From Finegoldia magna (GTDB lineage Bacteria; Bacillota; Clostridia; Tissierellales; Peptoniphilaceae), in the NCBI RefSeq assembly GCF_003182075.1, contig NZ_QGTH01000003.1, forward strand, positions 1 to 64,000: DNA of 64,000 bases. Direction: 5' to 3'. The position numbers and the translations under genes were made by a program. The notes under the pieces are model-generated. The model was not told the DNA's origin and made no database searches. It saw only the letters and a program-made list of their open reading frames with translations. Below, one piece after another: positions 44,659 to 53,554 of this stretch (positions within the stretch are counted from its first letter, which is position 1; every line of letters starts with the position of its first letter).

Positions 44659-45950
44659 TGAAAAAAGTAAAATTTTCAACATTAGGTTGTAAAGTTAATC
44701 AATACGAAACAGAAGCAATGGCTGAATTATTTGTGAAAAATGGTTATGAGATTACAGAAGATTATAATTGCGATGTTTTTGTGCTTAATACATGTACCGT
44801 TACAAATTTGTCCGATAGAAAAAGTCGACAACAAATATCTAAGATTAGATCTGAAAACAGTGATGCAATAATTGCTGTTGTAGGTTGTTACTCTCAAGTT
44901 AGTCCTGATGAAATAGAAAACATTGAAGGTGTAAATGTAATTCTCGGAACAAAATACCGAAAAGAAATCGTAGAACTATGTGAACTAGCAAAATCATCTA
45001 ATAAAATTATAAACAAGGTCGAAAATATAGGTAAGAATAGAGAATTTGAAGAATTAACTATAAATACAGAGCATTCTATGACAAGAGCTTATATTAAAAT
45101 ACAAGAAGGTTGTAGTCAATTTTGTTCGTACTGTATAATTCCTTACGCGAGAGGACCTATACGTTCTAGAAATATTAAAGATATTGTTTTAGAAGCAAAA
45201 AGATTAGCAGATAATGGTTTCAAAGAAATTGTACTGACAGGCATCCACGTAGCGTCATACGGAAAAGACTTAGAAAATGATGATATTGGTTTAATTGATG
45301 TAATAGAAGATATCGGACAAATTGATAAAATAAAGAGAATAAGATTGAGTTCATTAGAGCCAAGAATTGTCGACAAGCAATTTTTAGATAGATTAAGTAA
45401 AGTGGAACAATTTTGTGATCATTTTCATTTATCTTTGCAAAGCGGTTCTGATTCAATACTTCAATCTATGAATAGAAAATACGATACAGATTTATATGAA
45501 AAAACTATCAATTTAATAAGAGAATATTACCCAAATGCTGCAATTACTACAGATATAATAGTTGGTTTTCCTGGAGAGACTGATGAAGACTTTGAAAAAA
45601 CATTAAACTTTGTTGATAAGATTCAATTTTCAAAAATACATGTGTTTAAATATTCTAACAGAAAAGGCACCGTAGCAAGTAAAATGAAAAATCAAGTATC
45701 TGGAGTTGTAAAAAAAGAGAGAAGTAAACTACTAATAGAAAAATCAAAATACTATACAGATAAATTTTTAGATAATATGTTAAATCAACCAATAAAAGTA
45801 TTGTTCGAATCGAAAAACGATGATGGCTACATTAAAGGATATACAACAAATTATATAAGAGTAAAAAGAGAATATAATCCAAATCTTTCAAATAAAATAA
45901 TAGACGTCATATGTAATAGAAGAGAAAATGAAGAACTTGTGTGTGAATAA
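44658..45950 (+). CDS. mtaB: tRNA t6A37 methylthiotransferase MtaB
   Basis: Radical SAM enzyme that adds a methylthio group to t6A37 of tRNA. The 430-residue protein has the N-terminal MTTase domain (TLGCKVNQYETEAM with Cys about 10, then NTCTVT and VVGCYSQ). The radical SAM cluster site CSQFCSYCIIPYARGP lies at about 150-165 and a TRAM-like C-terminus at about 370-430. It closes the heat-shock/translation cluster, started by a TAATG overlap. Confidence 0.95.
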   Translation: MKKVKFSTLGCKVNQYETEAMAELFVKNGYEITEDYNCDVFVLNTCTVTNLSDRKSRQQISKIRSENSDAIIAVVGCYSQVSPDEIENIEGVNVILGTKYRKEIVELCELAKSSNKIINKVENIGKNREFEELTINTEHSMTRAYIKIQEGCSQFCSYCIIPYARGPIRSRNIKDIVLEAKRLADNGFKEIVLTGIHVASYGKDLENDDIGLIDVIEDIGQIDKIKRIRLSSLEPRIVDKQFLDRLSKVEQFCDHFHLSLQSGSDSILQSMNRKYDTDLYEKTINLIREYYPNAAITTDIIVGFPGETDEDFEKTLNFVDKIQFSKIHVFKYSNRKGTVASKMKNQVSGVVKKERSKLLIEKSKYYTDKFLDNMLNQPIKVLFESKNDDGYIKGYTTNYIRVKREYNPNLSNKIIDVICNRRENEELVCE

Positions 45951-45979
45951 TTGAAAATTTAAATATTTTTTGGTATAAT
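45951..45979 (+). promoter_or_regulatory. Promoter of the HIT-family gene
   Basis: TTGAAA (45951-45956), a 17-bp spacer, and perfect TATAAT (45974-45979) with TG at 45971-45972. It begins directly after the mtaB stop. Confidence 0.88.
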
Positions 45980-45996
45980 ATCACCGGAGGCGAGTC

Positions 45997-46332
45997 ATGG
46001 ACTGTGTATTTTGTAAAATAGTTAATGGAGAAATACCTTCTAAAAAAATATATGAGGATGATTTGGTATACGCTTTTCACGACATCAATCCTGTTACTCC
46101 AGTACATTTTTTAGTTATACCTAAAGAACATATTTCTGGTGCTAATGATATTGATGAATCAAATTCACAAATAGTTGCTCATATATTTGAAGTAATTGCA
46201 AAACTAGCAAAAGAGTTCGATATTGATAAGTCTGGCTATAGAATAGTAAATAACTGTGGAGAAGATGGTGGACAAACAGTACATCACATGCATTTTCACG
46301 TGTTAGGTAAGAAAAAACTTAGCTGGCCATAA
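45997..46332 (+). CDS. HIT-family nucleotide hydrolase (HinT-like)
   Basis: Histidine-triad protein, probably a purine nucleoside phosphoramidase or adenylyl hydrolase. The 111-residue protein has CVFCKIVNGEIPS with the zinc-type Cys pair at the N-terminus, and the active-site triad HMHFH (97-101) within GQTVHHMHFHVLG. It ends LSWP, slightly shorter than usual. GGAGGCGA serves as ribosome site. Monocistronic, between mtaB and rpsU. Confidence 0.93.
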   Translation: MDCVFCKIVNGEIPSKKIYEDDLVYAFHDINPVTPVHFLVIPKEHISGANDIDESNSQIVAHIFEVIAKLAKEFDIDKSGYRIVNNCGEDGGQTVHHMHFHVLGKKKLSWP

Positions 46333-46337
46333 AAATA

Positions 46338-46366
46338 TTGTTATTTTATTAGAATTGTGTTATACT
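46338..46366 (+). promoter_or_regulatory. Promoter of rpsU
   Basis: TTGTTA (46338-46343), a 17-bp spacer, and TATACT (46361-46366) with TG at 46358-46359. Confidence 0.78.
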
Positions 46367-46372
46367 ATTTTG

Positions 46373-46426
46373 GTATAAATTCTGCTCTTTTGTGAGCATT
46401 CTTGCAATAAAGAGGGGAGGGAAACC
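46373..46426 (+). promoter_or_regulatory. Leader of rpsU with alternative pairings
   Basis: Two mutually exclusive short stems are visible. TGCTC (46383-46387) can pair with GAGCA (46394-46398). CTCTTT (46385-46390) can pair with AAAGAG (46409-46414), which lies directly against the GAGGGGAGGG ribosome site. The second pairing would crowd the ribosome site. Whether this is a control element is inference. Confidence 0.35.
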
Positions 46427-46606
46427 ATGTCAGAAATTAAAGTAGGAGAAAACGAATCATTAGATAATGCTATAAAAAGATTTAAAAGACAATGTGCTAG
46501 ATCTGGAGTTTTATCTGAATATAGAAAAAGAGAACATTATGAAAAGCCTAGCGTAAAGAAAAAGAAAAAATCTGAAGCAGCTAAAAGAAAAAAAAGAAAT
46601 TTCTAA
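46427..46606 (+). CDS. rpsU: 30S ribosomal protein S21
   Basis: Small basic protein of the 30S platform near the 16S 3' end. The 59-residue product starts [23 protein letters not shown] and ends in a lysine/arginine-rich tail, both typical of S21. A very strong GAGGGGAGGG ribosome site and its own promoter and terminator mark it as a separate unit. In Firmicutes rpsU commonly lies near the dnaJ-mtaB and yqeY region. Confidence 0.95.
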   Translation: MSEIKVGENESLDNAIKRFKRQCARSGVLSEYRKREHYEKPSVKKKKKSEAAKRKKRNF

Positions 46607-46624
46607 TGAAATTGATATTTAATG

Positions 46625-46651
46625 AAAGATTCCTTATAGGAATCTTTTTTT
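46625..46651 (+). terminator. Terminator after rpsU
   Basis: A 10-bp perfect stem (46625-46634 with 46638-46647) with a TAT loop, and a T-run to 46651. Confidence 0.92.
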
Positions 46652-46711
46652 ATTGCTTTGTTTAGTGTATAATTGTGTTATAAAGATATTTAGGGGGTGT
46701 TATCGTTTTCT

Positions 46712-47329
46712 ATGGATATATTTTCTAATCATATTTTAAGTATGATTTTTTTAGCAGTAACATTTATTTGTATCACACTGCTTATGTTATCAAACAAGAA
46801 GATTAAATACGGTATTCTAACTGCTGTTTTTTCTGTTCTATTTATTTTGTCTTATTATAATCACGGTGATATCAACATAGTGGGTATATTAGTATTTTTA
46901 ATAGGGCTCTTATTCGTTGGATTAGAACTAATAGTTCCAGGTGGTTTTATTGCTGGAATTGTGGGTGTCTTATCAATGATTGTTGGAATAAGCATGATTA
47001 TTAATAATCTGTACCTAGCATTTTTAACAGTAGTTATTGCCATAACAATTGATGTTTTGTTTATATTAGTATTTTTAAGTAAAGATTTTGACTCAAGTAA
47101 ATTCAATAAATTTGTTTTAAAGGAAACTAATTCAAAATCATTTACTCAGTCATCAAAAAAATACTTGAACAAAAAGGGAATTACTATAACACCTTTAAGA
47201 CCGAGCGGCAAAATTGAAATAGATGGAGATTATATTGACGCTATTACTAGGGGAGATTTTATTCCAAAAGGTTGCGAAGTTGTTGTTAGTGAAATAAAAG
47301 ATTTTAAAATAATAGTAAGGAGAGTGTAA
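46712..47329 (+). CDS. NfeD-like membrane protein, partner of FloA
   Basis: NfeD homologues accompany flotillin/stomatin proteins and are thought to help organise membrane domains. The 205-residue protein has several N-terminal membrane spans (about residues 6-125; [19 protein letters not shown] is the family hallmark) and a C-terminal OB-fold (about 145-205; [22 protein letters not shown]). I prefer ATG 46712; the in-frame GTG at 46697 sits inside the GGGGGTG ribosome site, although spacing to the ATG is then long. A TATAAT at 46668-46673 is the only promoter-like box. floA follows after one base. Confidence 0.88.
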   Translation: MDIFSNHILSMIFLAVTFICITLLMLSNKKIKYGILTAVFSVLFILSYYNHGDINIVGILVFLIGLLFVGLELIVPGGFIAGIVGVLSMIVGISMIINNLYLAFLTVVIAITIDVLFILVFLSKDFDSSKFNKFVLKETNSKSFTQSSKKYLNKKGITITPLRPSGKIEIDGDYIDAITRGDFIPKGCEVVVSEIKDFKIIVRRV

Positions 47330-47330
47330 A

Positions 47331-48314
47331 ATGCCATTTGAAATTCCATTTTTAGTACCTATATTAATAGTTATATTGCTATTAGTATTCTTTTCGTTAG
47401 TTCCTGTAGGTTTATGGGTTACTGCTCAATTTTCAGGAGTCCACGTCAAAATCTCACAATTAATAGGTATGAGATTACGTAGAGTTATTCCTAAAAATAT
47501 TATAAATCCTCTTATCAAAGCAACAAAAGCAGGATTAAATCTAACTACTAATCAACTTGAAGCGCATTATCTAGCAGGTGGTAATGTAAATACTTTAGTA
47601 AATGCATTAATTGCCGCTCAAAGAGCAGATATTGAGTTAGAGTTTGAGAGAGCAGCAGCTATTGATTTAGCTGGTAGAAATGTTTTAGAAGCAGTACAAG
47701 TTTCTGTTAACCCAAAAGTAATTGAAACTCCAAACATTGCTGCAGTAGCAATGAACGGTATTGAAGTCATTGTTAAAGCTAAGGTTACTGTTAGAGCAAA
47801 CATTGAAAGATTAATTGGTGGTGCCGGAGAAGAAACTATAATAGCTAGAGTTGGTGAAGGTATTGTAACTACTGTAGGTTCATCTGAATCTCATACATCT
47901 GTATTAGAAAATCCAGATTCAATCTCCAAAACTGTATTGAACAAAGGATTGGATTCAGGGACTGCATTTGAAATACTTTCGATTGATATTGCAGATGTTG
48001 ATGTAGGAAGAAATATCGGAGCAAAACTACAAACTGATCAAGCAGAAGCTGACAAACGAATTGCTCAAGCAAAAGCAGAAGAAAGAAGAGCTATGGCCGT
48101 TGCAAAAGAACAAGAAATGATAGCAGAAGTTCGTTCAATGAGAGCGAAAGTAGTTGAAAGTGAATCAAAAGTTCCTCTAGCTATCGCTAAAGCTTTAGAA
48201 TCTGGTAATTTGGGAGTCTTGGATTATTATAATATGAAAAATATTATAAGTGATACTGAGATGAGACAGGCTATTTCTGGAAATAGCGAAAAAATAAAAG
48301 AGGATGATAAGTAA
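47331..48314 (+). CDS. floA: Flotillin-like protein FloA
   Basis: SPFH-domain scaffold of functional membrane microdomains. The 327-residue protein has an N-terminal membrane-inserted hydrophobic segment (about 3-30) and the SPFH domain (about 60-200; [15 protein letters not shown] then [24 protein letters not shown]). A helical Ala/Glu/Arg-rich region (about 225-290; [20 protein letters not shown]) drives oligomerisation. Length matches FloA of bacilli and clostridia (about 330). The operon order nfeD-floA is standard. Confidence 0.95.
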   Translation: MPFEIPFLVPILIVILLLVFFSLVPVGLWVTAQFSGVHVKISQLIGMRLRRVIPKNIINPLIKATKAGLNLTTNQLEAHYLAGGNVNTLVNALIAAQRADIELEFERAAAIDLAGRNVLEAVQVSVNPKVIETPNIAAVAMNGIEVIVKAKVTVRANIERLIGGAGEETIIARVGEGIVTTVGSSESHTSVLENPDSISKTVLNKGLDSGTAFEILSIDIADVDVGRNIGAKLQTDQAEADKRIAQAKAEERRAMAVAKEQEMIAEVRSMRAKVVESESKVPLAIAKALESGNLGVLDYYNMKNIISDTEMRQAISGNSEKIKEDDK

Positions 48315-48727
48315 TGTTCTCTTTTCTATCTCTTGTAATTACGATAATAGTTGTAAAGTTTTTCGCTAATTATTTTATTCACATGAGTAGTTCTAGACGT
48401 TACCAAAAAAACTTTAACCGTAAGGATTATCGCAAGAAAAAGACATTAGAAGATTTAAGAAAAGATAAATCAAATACCAAATTATCTTATAATAAATCAA
48501 ACAATTCTCAATACAATCAAAATAATATCAATAATTTTGAGCAAACAAATAATAGAAAAGAAAATCAAAAATTAATTGATAAAGATTTTTTCGAAGAAAA
48601 AAACGACGAATTAGAATTGATTAGAGTTGAGATTAATGATGAATTTAAACATAAAGATGAATTAAAAAAAGCTATCATTATGAAAGAAATAATTGATAAG
48701 CCTTTGTCTTTAAGAAATAGAAGATAG
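48314..48727 (+). CDS. Small membrane-anchored protein of the floA operon, unknown function
   Basis: A 137-residue protein whose ATG overlaps the floA stop (TAATG), so it is translationally coupled to floA. It has one N-terminal hydrophobic span (about residues 2-22), then a basic juxtamembrane stretch (RRYQKNFNRKDYRKKK). An Asn/Lys/Gln-rich low-complexity middle (about 55-90) and a charged helical C-terminus follow. I do not recognise a family. By position it may be a small flotillin partner at the inner membrane face. In other Firmicutes different small genes occupy this place. Confidence 0.72.
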   Translation: MFSFLSLVITIIVVKFFANYFIHMSSSRRYQKNFNRKDYRKKKTLEDLRKDKSNTKLSYNKSNNSQYNQNNINNFEQTNNRKENQKLIDKDFFEEKNDELELIRVEINDEFKHKDELKKAIIMKEIIDKPLSLRNRR

Positions 48728-48728
48728 T

Positions 48729-48757
48729 TTGATTATTATGATTAATTATGATACAAT
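48729..48757 (+). promoter_or_regulatory. Promoter of the rimP-nusA-infB operon
   Basis: TTGATT (48729-48734), a 17-bp spacer, and TACAAT (48752-48757) with TG at 48749-48750 (extended -10). It starts right after the preceding stop codon, upstream of the leader hairpin. Confidence 0.75.
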
Positions 48758-48778
48758 TAGTTTAGAATAAATTGTGGC

Positions 48779-48812
48779 TAAGAGTGGGGAATCCCACTCT
48801 TATTTATTTAAA
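48779..48812 (+). terminator. Leader hairpin upstream of rimP: attenuator or terminator
   Basis: A 10-bp perfect stem (48779-48788 with 48793-48802) with a GAAT tetraloop, followed by an interrupted T tract (TTTATTTA). It lies between the promoter at 48729-48757 and rimP at 48834, so it is in the rimP-nusA mRNA leader as well as downstream of the floA operon. An interrupted T tract is typical of terminators that need NusA, so NusA feedback is a reasonable guess. Confidence 0.75.
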
Positions 48813-48833
48813 TAATTTACGAAAAGGAGATAT

Positions 48834-49298
48834 ATGAATAAGAAATATCTTAGGGAACTTATGAATAATGATCTCAGCCCTTTAATTGAAGATACTGGAA
48901 TCGACTTTTATGATGTAGAATATTCAAATCAAAATGGAAAAAATATTTTGACTTTTTACATTGAAAAGAATGAAGGTCTAATATCAATTGATGATTGTGA
49001 GTTAATAAATAATAGAATAACTGACAAACTTGACGAAATAGATCCTATTTCAGATCCCTATTATTTAGAAATTGCATCAGTAGATATAACTACACCATTC
49101 ACTAGAGATAAAGATTTCAAAAAAAATTTAGGGAATGTTGTAATAGTAAATTTATATCAAAAATTAGATAGTAAGAAAGAGTTCAAAGGTATTTTAAAAG
49201 ATTTTAATGATCAAGAAATATCTTTGGAATTAGAAAAAAATCAAATTAAAATTGAAAGGAGTAATATATCATCGATTAAGCTTTCTTTATTCGATTGA
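48834..49298 (+). CDS. rimP: Ribosome maturation factor RimP
   Basis: Assists 30S subunit assembly. The 154-residue protein has the N-terminal alpha/beta domain (LIEDTGIDFYDVEYSNQNGKNILTF, with the SIDDCELINNRI segment) and the C-terminal SH3-like domain (about 85-154; YYLEIASVDITTPF at the junction). First gene of the nusA operon; AAAGGAG lies before ATG 48834. Confidence 0.93.
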   Translation: MNKKYLRELMNNDLSPLIEDTGIDFYDVEYSNQNGKNILTFYIEKNEGLISIDDCELINNRITDKLDEIDPISDPYYLEIASVDITTPFTRDKDFKKNLGNVVIVNLYQKLDSKKEFKGILKDFNDQEISLELEKNQIKIERSNISSIKLSLFD

Positions 49299-49307
49299 TA
49301 GTAATAT

Positions 49308-50582
49308 ATGAACAATGATTTTATAAAGGCTCTTGATGAATTAGAAAAATCAAAAAAAATACCAAGAGAAGTTGTTTTCGATGCTTTAGAAAAAGCATTG
49401 ATTAAAAGCTATGAGAAAAATTTTGATTATCAAGACCATGAAAACGAAGAAAGTTCTGTAGAAGTTAACATAAATAGAGACAACGGTAAGGTGAATTTAT
49501 ATGCAATCAAAACAGTTGTTGAAAATGTTGAAGACAAAAATACTGAAATAAGTTTAGAAGAAGCTAAGACTATTAAACGTAAATACGATTTAGGTGATAA
49601 AGTGAAAATTGAAATAACACCTAAAAACTTCGGAAGAATAGCTGCTCAAACTGCTAGAAATATTGTTATTCAAAAACTAAAAGATGCAGAACGTGATAAT
49701 ATTTATAACGAATTTATTGACAGAGAAAAAGAAATAATCACTGGAACAGTTCAACGTGTTGAACGTGGAATTGTCTATATAGATTTGGGTAGAGTAGAAG
49801 GTATAATACCAGTTTCAGAACAAATAAAATCTGAAGAATATACTCCTAACAAAAGATTAAAACTTTTTATTAAAGAGGTCAAGAACACTACAAAAGGAGC
49901 TCAAATAATATTATCAAGGACAGACAATTCTCTAATAAAAAGATTATTTGAATTAGAAGTTCCGGAAATAAATGATGGAACTGTTGAGATTTTTAGTGTT
50001 GCAAGGGAACCTGGCTCAAGAACTAAGATCGCGGTATTCAGTAATGATGAAAATGTTGATCCAGTTGGCTCATGTGTAGGTTTCAGTGGAGCCAGAGTTA
50101 AGTCTATTGTGGATGAGTTGAATGGCGAAAAACTTGATATTGTTATTTGGTCAAAAGATATTAAGACTTTCATATCTAATAGTTTAAGTCCATCTGAAGT
50201 TATAGCTACATTCATTGACGAAGCTCAAAAAATATGCCGTGTAATTGTTTCAGAAGATCAATTATCTTTAGCCATAGGAAAAGAAGGACAAAACGCTAGA
50301 CTTGCAGCTAAGTTAACGAACTGGAAAATAGACATCAAAGGACTTAACCAATACTTAGAATCTTATGAAGATGGCAGCTTGTCTGTTGAATTCGATGGAG
50401 AAGTTGATTTTCTAGAATCTAATGGTATTGAAGTTAGAGATGAAGATAAAGAAAAAGTTTTTGATAAAATTAAATATCATGAATCAGATGATATAGAAGA
50501 AATTGAAGATATTGAAGATACTGAAGAAGATAATTCTTTAGAATCCGAAAACACTGAAATTGCAGAAGATTCTGAAAATTAA
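49308..50582 (+). CDS. nusA: Transcription termination/antitermination factor NusA
   Basis: RNA polymerase-bound factor controlling pausing, termination and antitermination. The 424-residue protein has the N-terminal polymerase-binding domain (1-125) and an S1 domain (about 135-200; GTVQRVERGIVYIDLG). Two KH domains follow (about 205-345; DPVGSCVGFSGARVKSIV and LAIGKEGQNARLAAKLT), then a short acidic tail rich in Glu/Asp. It lacks the E. coli acidic repeats, as is normal for Firmicutes. No clear ribosome site precedes ATG 49308, nine bases after rimP, suggesting translational coupling. Confidence 0.96.
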   Translation: MNNDFIKALDELEKSKKIPREVVFDALEKALIKSYEKNFDYQDHENEESSVEVNINRDNGKVNLYAIKTVVENVEDKNTEISLEEAKTIKRKYDLGDKVKIEITPKNFGRIAAQTARNIVIQKLKDAERDNIYNEFIDREKEIITGTVQRVERGIVYIDLGRVEGIIPVSEQIKSEEYTPNKRLKLFIKEVKNTTKGAQIILSRTDNSLIKRLFELEVPEINDGTVEIFSVAREPGSRTKIAVFSNDENVDPVGSCVGFSGARVKSIVDELNGEKLDIVIWSKDIKTFISNSLSPSEVIATFIDEAQKICRVIVSEDQLSLAIGKEGQNARLAAKLTNWKIDIKGLNQYLESYEDGSLSVEFDGEVDFLESNGIEVRDEDKEKVFDKIKYHESDDIEEIEDIEDTEEDNSLESENTEIAEDSEN

Positions 50583-50607
50583 ATGTATTTAAGTTTTGGA
50601 GTATTAA

Positions 50608-50871
50608 ATGAAAACTAAAAAAATTCCTTTAAGAAAATGTGTTGTTTGTGGTGAAAATAAACCAAAGCAAGAACTAATAAGAGTTGTTTTTAATAAAGAA
50701 GACGGAGTTTCTGTAGATTTGACAAATAAGAAAAATGGCAGAGGGGCTTATTTATGCAAGGATTTAAAATGTATAAACAAGGCAAAGAAAAACAGAAGAC
50801 TAAATCAGGTTTTAAAAACAGAAGTAGACGCACTTATATATGAGGAGTTAATTAACCATGTAGAAGATTAA
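50608..50871 (+). CDS. rnpM: YlxR/RnpM family RNA-binding protein
   Basis: Small nucleic-acid-binding protein of the DUF448 family, reported in Firmicutes to bind and modulate RNase P. The 87-residue protein has PLRKCVVCGENKPK near the N-terminus and the conserved GRGAYLCKDLKC (about 47-58). It sits in the usual place between nusA and infB. The L7Ae-like ylxQ gene that often follows it is missing here. Confidence 0.9.
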   Translation: MKTKKIPLRKCVVCGENKPKQELIRVVFNKEDGVSVDLTNKKNGRGAYLCKDLKCINKAKKNRRLNQVLKTEVDALIYEELINHVED

Positions 50872-50889
50872 TCAAAAGGAGGTCTTTGT

Positions 50890-53181
50890 ATGGAAAAGAT
50901 AAGAGTATATGAATTGGCAAAACAATTGAATGTTTCAACAAAAGACTTAATGAACAAATTAAAAGAAAACAAAATAGAAGTTAAAAGTCACATGTCAACA
51001 TTAGATAAAGACCAAATATCAAAAGTTAAATCTTTTTATGAAAAACCAAAAAAAGTTCAAAATAATCAAAAGAACAGTAATTCAAAAAAAGAAAATAGAC
51101 AAGATGTAAATAAAATTTCAAAAGAAAACGTGGAAAGCAAATCGCATACTGAAGCTAATAAACAAGATGATAATTCTAAAAAAAGATTTAAACCAAAACA
51201 TCCAAGAAATAATGATGATGAATCTGTATCTCATTTCGATAAGATAAAACATAAAAACAAATCTGAAATGAATGAAAAGCATGATTCTAAAGATAAGAAA
51301 AAGAATAAGAATTTTAAAAATAACAAAAATAAAAATTCTAACAAAAATAAAAATAATACAAATAACAAGAATAATAGAAATAATAAAAATAAAAAAGAAG
51401 AAGTCATCAAGAATGAGCCAAAAGAACCTAAGAAATTTATTATTCAACCTACAATTACAGTAAAAGATTTATCTGAGAAAATAAGTGTATCTATTAGTGA
51501 ATTAATAATGAAACTAATGGAATTAGGTATAATGGCAAATCAAAACCAAGAAATTGATTTTGATACTGCTAGTTTAGTGGCTGGTGAATTCAATGTTATC
51601 GTTGAACAAGATGAAGTCGAAGATTTTGATGACGATGACGTGTTTAACCTAGATTTTGAAGATAAGGATGAGGATTTAAAAGAAAGACCACCTGTCATCA
51701 CTGTAATGGGACACGTTGACCATGGTAAAACATCTATACTTGACAGAATTAGAAATTCTAGAGTAGCTGGTAGAGAAGCCGGAGGAATTACACAACATAT
51801 AGGTGCGTATACTATTAGAGTTAACGACAAAAAAATAGTATTTTTAGATACACCAGGTCACGAAGCTTTTACAGCAATGAGAAGTAGAGGGGCACAAGTA
51901 ACAGATGTTTCAATATTGGTAGTTGCTGCAGATGATGGTGTAATGCCTCAAACGGTGGAAGCTATAAATCACTCAAAAGCTGCTGGCGTTCCAATAATTG
52001 TCGCTGTTAATAAAATAGATAAAGAAAATGCTAATATAGAAAGAGTAAAAACTGAATTAGCTGAAAATGGATTGGTACCTGAAGACTGGGGTGGAGATAC
52101 AGTTTTAGTTCCAGTTTCTGCTAGAACAGGTGAAGGTATTGATGAATTACTTGAAATGATTTTAATGGTCGCAGAAATGGAAGAACTAAAAGCTAATCCA
52201 AATAGACTTGCTGTAGGTACTGTAATTGAAGCTCAGTTAGACAAGGGAAGAGGTCCAACTGCTACAATTTTGGTGCAAAAAGGTACTCTAAAACATTCAG
52301 ATATGGTATTTAGTGGACAAGCAAGTGGTCGTATCAGAGCTATGTTTAATGATCAAGGAAAGCAAGTTAAAAAAGCAGGTCCTTCAACACCAGTATTGAT
52401 TTTAGGTTTAAACGAAGTACCTGAAGCTGGCGATATGATATACGCTGTCAAAGATGAAAAAGAAGCTAGAAATTATGCTCAAAAAATAAAAGACCATAAC
52501 CGTGAAGAACAAATCAAGTCTTCTTCAAACGTGAACTTAGACGAGTTATTTGGAAAAATTTCAGACGGAGAAACTAAAGATCTTAATATTATAATAAAAA
52601 CTGATGTTAAAGGTACAATTGACGCTATTAAACAATCATTAATAAAATTAAGCAATGATGAAGTAAAAGTTAATATAATTCACGGTGCTGTCGGTGGTAT
52701 TACTGAATCTGATGTTAACTTAGCATCTGCATCAAGTGCTATAATAATCGGATTTAATGTAAGACCAACTCAAGTGGCTTTGGATATGGCAAAAAATGAA
52801 TCTATAGAAATCAGAACATATAGAGTTATATATGATGCCATAGAAGATGTAAAAAATGCAATCACTGGTATGTTAAAACCTCAATATCAAGAAGAAGTTT
52901 TAGGTAGAGCTACAGTTAGAGATACCTTCAAAGTACCGGGAGTAGGTACTGTTGCCGGTGTGTATGTTAATACAGGAAAAGTAACAAGAAATGCTGTGGT
53001 TCGTTTGTTGAGAGATGAAATATTAATTTTCGAAGGTCCTATTTCTTCATTGAAGAGATATAAAGACGATGTTAAAGAATTAACTCAAGGCTATGAGGGC
53101 GGTATGGGCTTAGAAAATTATAATGACATTAAACCAGGAGATGTACTGGAAGCATACGTGCTAAACGAAGTACAAAGATAG
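50890..53181 (+). CDS. infB: Translation initiation factor IF-2
   Basis: GTPase that places initiator tRNA on the 30S subunit. The 763-residue protein has an N-terminal IF2_N motif (about 1-52) and a long Lys/Asn-rich disordered linker (about 55-175). A second IF2_N copy (about 185-240) precedes the G domain (about 270-435; G1 GHVDHGKTS, G3 DTPGHEAF, G4 NKID). EF-Tu-like domain II, domain III and the C-terminal tRNA-binding domain follow. GGAGGT lies upstream of ATG 50890. The linker is unusually repetitive at DNA level (AAT/AAA codons). Confidence 0.97.
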   Translation: MEKIRVYELAKQLNVSTKDLMNKLKENKIEVKSHMSTLDKDQISKVKSFYEKPKKVQNNQKNSNSKKENRQDVNKISKENVESKSHTEANKQDDNSKKRFKPKHPRNNDDESVSHFDKIKHKNKSEMNEKHDSKDKKKNKNFKNNKNKNSNKNKNNTNNKNNRNNKNKKEEVIKNEPKEPKKFIIQPTITVKDLSEKISVSISELIMKLMELGIMANQNQEIDFDTASLVAGEFNVIVEQDEVEDFDDDDVFNLDFEDKDEDLKERPPVITVMGHVDHGKTSILDRIRNSRVAGREAGGITQHIGAYTIRVNDKKIVFLDTPGHEAFTAMRSRGAQVTDVSILVVAADDGVMPQTVEAINHSKAAGVPIIVAVNKIDKENANIERVKTELAENGLVPEDWGGDTVLVPVSARTGEGIDELLEMILMVAEMEELKANPNRLAVGTVIEAQLDKGRGPTATILVQKGTLKHSDMVFSGQASGRIRAMFNDQGKQVKKAGPSTPVLILGLNEVPEAGDMIYAVKDEKEARNYAQKIKDHNREEQIKSSSNVNLDELFGKISDGETKDLNIIIKTDVKGTIDAIKQSLIKLSNDEVKVNIIHGAVGGITESDVNLASASSAIIIGFNVRPTQVALDMAKNESIEIRTYRVIYDAIEDVKNAITGMLKPQYQEEVLGRATVRDTFKVPGVGTVAGVYVNTGKVTRNAVVRLLRDEILIFEGPISSLKRYKDDVKELTQGYEGGMGLENYNDIKPGDVLEAYVLNEVQR

Positions 53182-53188
53182 GAGAATT

Positions 53189-53554
53189 ATGAATATTAAA
53201 AGAGTAAGAAGAATTTCATCAGAAATCAAAAAAGTTATTTCAAGTTCTATAATTAATTCACTAAAAGATCCTAGAATTGACAAACTAAATGTTTCTGTTA
53301 CCGACGTAAAAGTAACAAATGATTTGAGTTTTGCTACAGTATATATAGCTGTAATAGGCGATGATGAAAAGAAAAAACAAACTCTTGAAGGATTGAACAA
53401 AGCAAAAGGATTCTTAAAAAAACAAATTGGTGAAAGTGTAGATTTAAGACATGTACCACAACTGATTTTCAAAATTGATGAAACAAGTGAGCAAAGTATG
53501 CATATTGAAAATCTAATAAAATCAATTCATGAGGAAAATTATAATGATGATTAA
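53189..53554 (+). CDS. rbfA: Ribosome-binding factor A
   Basis: KH-fold protein for late 30S maturation. The 121-residue protein starts NIKRVRRISSEIKKVISS and has the family's LKDPRIDKLNVSVTDVKVTNDLS and LRHVPQLIFKIDETSEQ segments. It is 7 bases after infB with an AGGAG site. Its end overlaps nrnA by 11 bases. Confidence 0.95.
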   Translation: MNIKRVRRISSEIKKVISSSIINSLKDPRIDKLNVSVTDVKVTNDLSFATVYIAVIGDDEKKKQTLEGLNKAKGFLKKQIGESVDLRHVPQLIFKIDETSEQSMHIENLIKSIHEENYNDD

